Of a stretch of 7,915 nt of DNA, positions 3,968-7,915 are shown one piece after another. This DNA is from Candidatus Hydrogenedentota bacterium (GTDB taxonomy: Bacteria > Hydrogenedentota > Hydrogenedentia > Hydrogenedentales > CAITNO01), in assembly GCA_007124105.1 (NCBI GenBank), contig SLFT01000021.1, positions 1 through 7,915 on the forward strand, given 5' to 3'. Every line of letters begins with the position of its first letter. The stretch's first letter is position 1. A program made the translations under genes and the position numbers. Under the pieces are notes generated by a model, which did no database searches, was not told the DNA's origin, and worked only from the letters and a program-made list of their open reading frames with translations.

Positions 3968-6268
3968 ATGACAACATCTACAGACGGCAAATGGTCCAAA
4001 GCGTTTCCGTTGTTGCTCGCGGCGGCCGCCGCGCTGTTCGCGTGGTGGATGTCTCTCGCGCCGCGTCCCGTACCGGCATCCGCGCCGCTGGACGTATTCT
4101 CCGCCGAACGCGCCATAAAGCACATCGAGGTTGTATGCACCGAACCGCAGCCTGCCGGGTCGGTGAACAACGATCTTGCCTGTCAATACATTGTGGATGA
4201 ACTCAACCGTCTGGGTGTCGAAAACCAGCTGGAGCTGGTGTACGCTCGTACCGGTGAAAGACAGGTGTGCCGACGCCGCGCTGTATTAGCGCGCATCCCC
4301 GGCACGAATCCGACCAAGGCATTCGCCGTGGACGCGCACTTCGACTCCGTGGCCTGGGGGCCCGGCGCGGCGGACGACTTTTCGGGGATTGCCGCCATGC
4401 TCGAGACGGCACGCGCCCTTACCGAAGGGCCGCCCCTTATGAACGACGTCATCTTTGTGTTCGCCGATCAGGAAGAATTCAACATGGGCGGCGCGCGCCT
4501 GTTTCGGAATCATCCCTGGATGGACGACGTTGGCGTAATGCTGGCCCTCGAGGCGCGAGGCACATCCGGGCCGGCGTTGATGTTCGAGACATCGCCTGAC
4601 AATGGGTTCGTGGTGCGCGAGATGGCGCGCAGCCGCGCCGGCGCGCGGGCCAACTCGGTAATGTACGACTTCTATGATCGGATGCCGTTCAACAGCGACT
4701 TTGACCACTATAAAGATAAAGTGGCGGGGTTGAATGTGGCCTATATAGACAATTTTGATCATTACCACATCATGTTGGACAATCCGGAGAATGTAAGCCT
4801 GGCCAGCCTCCAGCATCACGGCGATTACACCTTTGAACTGGCGCGACACTTCGGCAACATGCCGCTATACGACACGTACGCGCCGAACGTCACATTCTTT
4901 AATACCCTCGGCAACCATATCGTCGTTTATCCCATGTCCTGGAACTGGCCCCTGGCTGTCGTGGCCCTGCTGTTCTGGGCCGGCGTGATGACGTTCGGAT
5001 TCGCGCGCGGCGCGCTGGGCGTACGCGGCGTGGCGCTGGGATTCGCCGGTGTACTGGTTACGTCAGTGGCGCTTGCCGTGCCCATCGGCCTTGTCAGCTA
5101 CCTCATCTTCCTGCGATTCCGCGAAGCGGCGCTCTACCAGAACAACGTATATGGGCTCGGCTTTCATCTCATTGGCATTGGCGCGCTTTTCGGCGCCATT
5201 GCGCTGCTGCGTCGCTGGGCGCGCCCCCAGGAACTGCTTGCGGGCGGTCTGGTGTGGTGGGTGCTCGGGTTGCTGCTGATGCAGATATACATCCCCGGCG
5301 GCGCGAATCTTACCTTGTGGCCGCTGGTGATGGGCAGTGTGTACCTGCTTGTGTTGCTGGTTCTGACAAAACAGGATATGCCTTCTGACCGCGCGTTGCG
5401 TTGGTCGGTGTTGCTGGCGCTGCCGTCGCTGATGTTTATTGCGCCCATGATTGTCATGGCGGTGTATGGGCCAACCGTGATGGCGTCGTTTCTGGTAGTG
5501 CCCCTCACGCTTATTCTATGCGTATTTGTGTTGCCTCAGATGCACCGGCTTACAGCACGGGCGCTGTGCCAGACCTCGGCGGCGCTTGTCATCGTCGGGA
5601 TTGCGCTGCTGTGTATCGCCTACGTGGGCACCCTGCCCAGCCCAACCAGTCCGCTGCTGAACAGCCTTGGCTATGGAGTAGACTTTGACTCGGAAGAAGC
5701 GTGGTGGCTCAGCGGCGACGATAAACTGGACGAGTGGACTTCCCTGTATATTCCCGAGGGTTCGGAACGACGGCCCGCGTCCGAATTCATGCCCGGCGAC
5801 CGCTTCGACTATTACAGGGCGCCGGCGCCCATGCCGCCTTTCGGGAAAACTGAGATTGAAGTGATGAGCGACCGTATTGAAGACGGACGACGCATCCTGG
5901 AGTGTCGCCTGAACTCGCCGCGCGATGCGCAGCGCCTTCGCTTGCGTGTGGTCTCGGACATCGAAGTGTATGGCGCGTCCATACTCGGACACGACCTGCC
6001 CGGCGCGGAACAAGAGTGGAACGCCTACTTCCAGATTCTGCCCCGCGAAGGCGCTGATTTGCGTATCGAGGTTGCCCCGGACGCGCCCCTGCGGATACAT
6101 GCCCATGAGCTCTCCTTCAAATTGCCGGACTTTCCCGATTTCGAGCCGCGTCCTACACACATGATGCCTGAACCCAATCGTCGCCTGGATCGCAGCCGCT
6201 CATTAGAGAGCGAATACACCTATTCCATTGCAACGGTTGATCTGGGAACCGGCCCAGTACAGCCATAA
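3968..6268 (+). CDS. M28-family zinc metallopeptidase fused to a polytopic membrane domain (ERMP1-like)
   Basis: This is a 766-residue protein. Residues about 13-30 form an N-terminal signal anchor. The M28 aminopeptidase-type domain (about 45-295) has all expected metal and catalytic residues: H124 and D126 in AHFDS, D136 in GAADDFSG, E169-E170 in FADQEEFNMGGARLF, E195 in LALEARGTSGPALMFET, and H267 in DHYHIMLDNPEN. About eight hydrophobic helices follow (roughly 326-345, 354-381, 396-413, 423-441, 449-467, 478-499, 503-522, 535-554). A soluble C-terminal domain (about 560-766) ends in a Pro/Arg-rich tail. The order anchor, M28, multiple helices, soluble domain is that of eukaryotic ER metallopeptidase 1 and its bacterial relatives. 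M28 enzymes usually release N-terminal residues from peptides with two zinc ions; the substrate here is unknown. The peptidase domain is likely on the outer face of the membrane. AAGGA (3954-3958) lies 9 nt before the chosen ATG; an out-of-frame ATG at 3963 is ignored. Confidence 0.9.
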   Translation: MTTSTDGKWSKAFPLLLAAAAALFAWWMSLAPRPVPASAPLDVFSAERAIKHIEVVCTEPQPAGSVNNDLACQYIVDELNRLGVENQLELVYARTGERQVCRRRAVLARIPGTNPTKAFAVDAHFDSVAWGPGAADDFSGIAAMLETARALTEGPPLMNDVIFVFADQEEFNMGGARLFRNHPWMDDVGVMLALEARGTSGPALMFETSPDNGFVVREMARSRAGARANSVMYDFYDRMPFNSDFDHYKDKVAGLNVAYIDNFDHYHIMLDNPENVSLASLQHHGDYTFELARHFGNMPLYDTYAPNVTFFNTLGNHIVVYPMSWNWPLAVVALLFWAGVMTFGFARGALGVRGVALGFAGVLVTSVALAVPIGLVSYLIFLRFREAALYQNNVYGLGFHLIGIGALFGAIALLRRWARPQELLAGGLVWWVLGLLLMQIYIPGGANLTLWPLVMGSVYLLVLLVLTKQDMPSDRALRWSVLLALPSLMFIAPMIVMAVYGPTVMASFLVVPLTLILCVFVLPQMHRLTARALCQTSAALVIVGIALLCIAYVGTLPSPTSPLLNSLGYGVDFDSEEAWWLSGDDKLDEWTSLYIPEGSERRPASEFMPGDRFDYYRAPAPMPPFGKTEIEVMSDRIEDGRRILECRLNSPRDAQRLRLRVVSDIEVYGASILGHDLPGAEQEWNAYFQILPREGADLRIEVAPDAPLRIHAHELSFKLPDFPDFEPRPTHMMPEPNRRLDRSRSLESEYTYSIATVDLGTGPVQP

Positions 6269-6273
6269 CGCTG

Positions 6274-6288
6274 ATGCGCTTTGCGCAT
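6274..6288 (+). terminator. Hairpin after the peptidase gene, weak terminator candidate
   Basis: ATGCGC-TTT-GCGCAT forms a perfect 6-bp stem with a 3-nt loop, 5 nt after the peptidase stop. No continuous T-tract follows, only a T-rich stretch further on (TTGATTTAAAGTTTT). It may cause partial termination or protect the 3' end instead. Confidence 0.3.
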
Positions 6289-6337
6289 ACGTTGATTTAA
6301 AGTTTTACAGGAAACGAAACAAAGAAAGGTAAACGAA

Positions 6338-6757
6338 ATGATTTTGGGCAAGAATATTAAACACTACTGGCGGGCAAACATCGTTGGCTTGATTTTTGTC
6401 GTGACAGGGATTGGCACACTATGCGCTGGATGCGGCTCTGAAACGACCGTTGAATTGGAGCCCCACGACATCAAGGTGCATGTGGCCAAGGTTCTGGCGG
6501 ATATTGCCCGTGATATAGACGCGGCAGATGAAACATACAGCGACAAGGATGTAGCCTTGACAGGAAAAGTTGACAAAATTACCGATGGGTATGTTTATCT
6601 TGAAGCCCATGGGGTTCCTACCGAGAATCGTATTCGTTGTACGTTGAATGAAGACGAACTGCTTCCCTATGTGGGCGACACAATCACTGTTGTAGGCAGA
6701 ATGGACATTGACCATACCAACCGGCAGGCCAGAATGCGAGGTTGCAGAATACAGTAG
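6338..6757 (+). CDS. Small membrane-anchored or lipoprotein-like OB-fold (tRNA_anti-like) protein
   Basis: This is a 139-residue protein. A basic N-terminus and a hydrophobic stretch (residues 14-28) lead to LCAGC at 28-32; C32 could be a lipidated cysteine, but Cys at -3 is not a standard lipobox. A helical segment (44-62) precedes a compact beta domain (71-139) with DVALTGKVDKI, GYVYLEA, RIRCTLNEDE, VGDTITVVGRM and a terminal GCRIQ. This pattern, a first strand with 'GkV', a central cysteine before an acidic turn, 'GDxVxVxGr' and a final 'dC.i', fits the tRNA_anti-like OB fold. Despite the name, exported members of this family need not bind nucleic acid; the role is unknown. AAAGG (6325-6329) lies 8 nt before the ATG. 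It follows the peptidase gene by 69 bp on the same strand and could be co-transcribed if the hairpin between them is leaky. Confidence 0.72.
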   Translation: MILGKNIKHYWRANIVGLIFVVTGIGTLCAGCGSETTVELEPHDIKVHVAKVLADIARDIDAADETYSDKDVALTGKVDKITDGYVYLEAHGVPTENRIRCTLNEDELLPYVGDTITVVGRMDIDHTNRQARMRGCRIQ

Positions 6758-6798
6758 ATTGTGGTCAATCCAGTTGCCAGGCGCTTAACGTGGGCTGG

Positions 6799-6845
6799 CT
6801 GATAATGTAAGTTTCAGTTGCCGTCTTTTTGTTGCGGATTATCAG
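6799..6845. repeat. 8-bp inverted repeat in the convergent region
   Basis: CTGATAAT (6799-6806) and ATTATCAG (6838-6845) are exact reverse complements separated by 31 nt. The right arm covers the TGA stop of the minus-strand surface protein. The loop holds a run of five T. It could form a long-loop hairpin in transcripts of either strand between the two converging genes; terminator function is not clear. Confidence 0.35.
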
Positions 6846-7915
6846 TCGTTACGCTTTTTCATTGTGACAGCGCCCGCGACTGCGAGCATGACGGAGGCGG
6901 CAATCAGTCCAAACGCGCTAAAAGCGAGTATGAACTCACCGAGGATAAGCGTAAACACCGGTGACCATGCCTCTTCATCAGTGTCAAAGTCGTAGACCTG
7001 GCATTGGTAGTTGCCCCAGTCTGCTTTTTCAATATCGTATATTGTGTATGTCGGCTCAAAAGCGCCGGCGATAGGGTCGGCGGTTTCGTCAGGTGTGATG
7101 CGATGCCACTGGTATGCGAGCGCCCCAATCTCTCCGGTTACTTCAACAGCGAATGTAACGTCGTCGCCAATTTGTTTTGTATACTGCGTATCGCCAACAG
7201 CGGACACCTCTAGTTTTCTCTCATCTTCCCCGGCCATAGGTTCGCCTTCCAAGGGTTCGCCTTCCAAGGGTTCCACTTCCACGGGTTCACCGGGAGTGAA
7301 ATCAACCATGTCCAGCCAACCAGCATCCATACCCGCGCTCGAATCTGCTTCTTTTGTATATACCCATCGCAAAACCGACAGATCATAAATAGTATAGACG
7401 CGCTGTTGCCAATCAACATCGCCCGAGATGCGTTCCTGAAGCGTGTCGTTAATATAGAATGACAAATAATCCTGGTCTTCCGCAGAGGAAACTTTCCACC
7501 AGAACGAAAGGCTGCCGGATCTTTCCACCGCTGTTTCCAGCCATGAATTCTGACCCTTTGAAATGTCGCCGCTTTGCGCGGCCGCCTCGCCATCATTGCT
7601 GACCGCCGTCTGCGCCTCCCACGGATGATAACCGCTTGTTGTCCACAGGAGATCGCAGTTATTCAACGCCAGGCACAACGTATCCGGTTGATCGTAATGA
7701 ACGGTTACCGTCCACGTGTTGTTGTCCACTCTGTTAAAGTTGGTGCTGCAGTTGGAACCGCCTCCGGTTCTGCCCGCGTGGAGTTCAAAGGCGATAACGC
7801 CGCCGCCTGTTACGCCGTTGGCAATGTCAAGCCCTTCCCGGGTGTATGTGAGCGAACCGCTTGTATTGCCCGTGCCAGCGTAAACCGTAGACTCGCTTAC
7901 GCCGCCAGGGGAAAC
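6842..7915 (-). CDS. Surface-anchored protein with sandwich module, EGEP linker and Ig-like domain (5' end outside window)
   Basis: The frame is open to the right edge, giving the C-terminal 357 residues; an internal GTG at 7729 is not the true start. Numbering from the window edge, residues 1-62 are Gly/Thr/Ser-rich. Residues about 133-207 form a sandwich module (GSLSFWWKVSSAEDQDYLSF, then LRWVYTKEADSSAGMDAGWL and DMVDF), common in Lentisphaerae, Planctomycetes and Hydrogenedentes surface proteins. Its usual G-x-H before the LRW motif is replaced by YDLSV. A repeated EPLEG linker (about 210-229) follows. An Ig-like domain (about 238-324) has VTFAVEVTG, YQWHR and DWGNYQCQV, with only one of the two usual Ig cysteines in the visible part. 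The end is a hydrophobic helix plus KKRND (327-357), a C-terminal membrane anchor or sorting tail. It is probably exported and adhesive or structural; no enzyme motif is visible. Confidence 0.8.
   Translation of the reverse strand, partial: VSPGGVSESTVYAGTGNTSGSLTYTREGLDIANGVTGGGVIAFELHAGRTGGGSNCSTNFNRVDNNTWTVTVHYDQPDTLCLALNNCDLLWTTSGYHPWEAQTAVSNDGEAAAQSGDISKGQNSWLETAVERSGSLSFWWKVSSAEDQDYLSFYINDTLQERISGDVDWQQRVYTIYDLSVLRWVYTKEADSSAGMDAGWLDMVDFTPGEPVEVEPLEGEPLEGEPMAGEDERKLEVSAVGDTQYTKQIGDDVTFAVEVTGEIGALAYQWHRITPDETADPIAGAFEPTYTIYDIEKADWGNYQCQVYDFDTDEEAWSPVFTLILGEFILAFSAFGLIAASVMLAVAGAVTMKKRND
7239..7283 (-). repeat. 15-bp tandem repeats encoding the EPLEG linker
   Basis: Two identical 15-bp units (7239-7253 and 7254-7268, GGTTCGCCTTCCAAG on the plus strand) are followed by a diverged third unit (7269-7283) and a partial fourth. 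Each unit encodes five residues of the Pro/Glu/Gly linker. The identical copies suggest recent slippage, and copy number may vary between strains without breaking the frame. Confidence 0.85.

Noticed and set aside
4286..4849. Open frame of 187 codons on the minus strand inside the peptidase gene
   Set aside because: It is a shadow of the M28 catalytic domain; its translation is rich in Arg, His and Val without domain signals.
5516..6160. Open frame of 214 codons on the minus strand inside the peptidase gene
   Set aside because: It is opposite the C-terminal domain of the peptidase, a typical long antisense frame in GC-rich coding sequence, with no start signals.
7239..7283. Tandem repeats as a CRISPR array
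   Set aside because: The units are adjacent with no spacers and encode a Pro/Glu linker in frame.

Overview
The window looks like a chromosomal stretch from an uncultured, moderately GC-rich bacterium, most likely Candidatus Hydrogenedentes or a related lineage near the PVC and Lentisphaerae groups. This placement is inference from protein style, not from a marker gene. The clues are a prepilin-type protein with a C-terminal H-x(n)-DG motif, a surface protein with EGEP-type linkers, a 'WWKVSS...WVYTK' sandwich module and a YQW/YxC Ig-like domain, and a large membrane-fused M28 peptidase. No tRNA, rRNA, CRISPR array or intact transposon was seen.

Layout from left to right. A TetR-family regulator (minus strand, 3' end cut by the window edge) is separated by a 541-bp non-coding region from a plus-strand H-X9-DG type pseudopilin with its own sigma70-like promoter and good ribosome binding site. 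Behind it lies what looks like a remnant of a 2-oxoacid dehydrogenase E2 catalytic domain. Next is a compact two-gene toxin-antitoxin-like module: a DUF4258 protein starting at TTG behind a strong GGAGG, followed with an ATGA overlap by a YgiT-type zinc-finger protein. It has its own extended -10 promoter.

From about 3016 to 3967 the sequence seems to be a small-gene graveyard. It contains a 15-bp perfect palindrome, then a near-consensus promoter whose -10 box sits inside a GTATACC/GGTATAC inverted repeat. That promoter drives two tiny reading frames which both have credible Shine-Dalgarno starts but end early, and both continue in another frame. This looks like a decayed, once autoregulated cassette, possibly a second addiction module.

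The right half is better preserved. A 766-residue M28 metallopeptidase joined to about eight membrane helices (ERMP1-like layout) is followed after 69 bp by a small membrane-anchored OB-fold protein on the same strand. Convergent to these is the 3' portion of a surface-anchored protein (minus strand, 5' end cut by the window edge) with a sandwich module, a Pro/Glu repeat linker encoded by 15-bp tandem repeats, an Ig-like domain and a C-terminal membrane anchor.

Functionally the genes do not form one pathway. The window alternates envelope or surface genes (pseudopilin, membrane peptidase, OB-fold protein, Ig-like protein) with accessory small modules and debris. The most noteworthy parts are the broken operator-controlled cassette, the DUF4258/YgiT pair whose antitoxin has no DNA-binding domain, and the E2 remnant.
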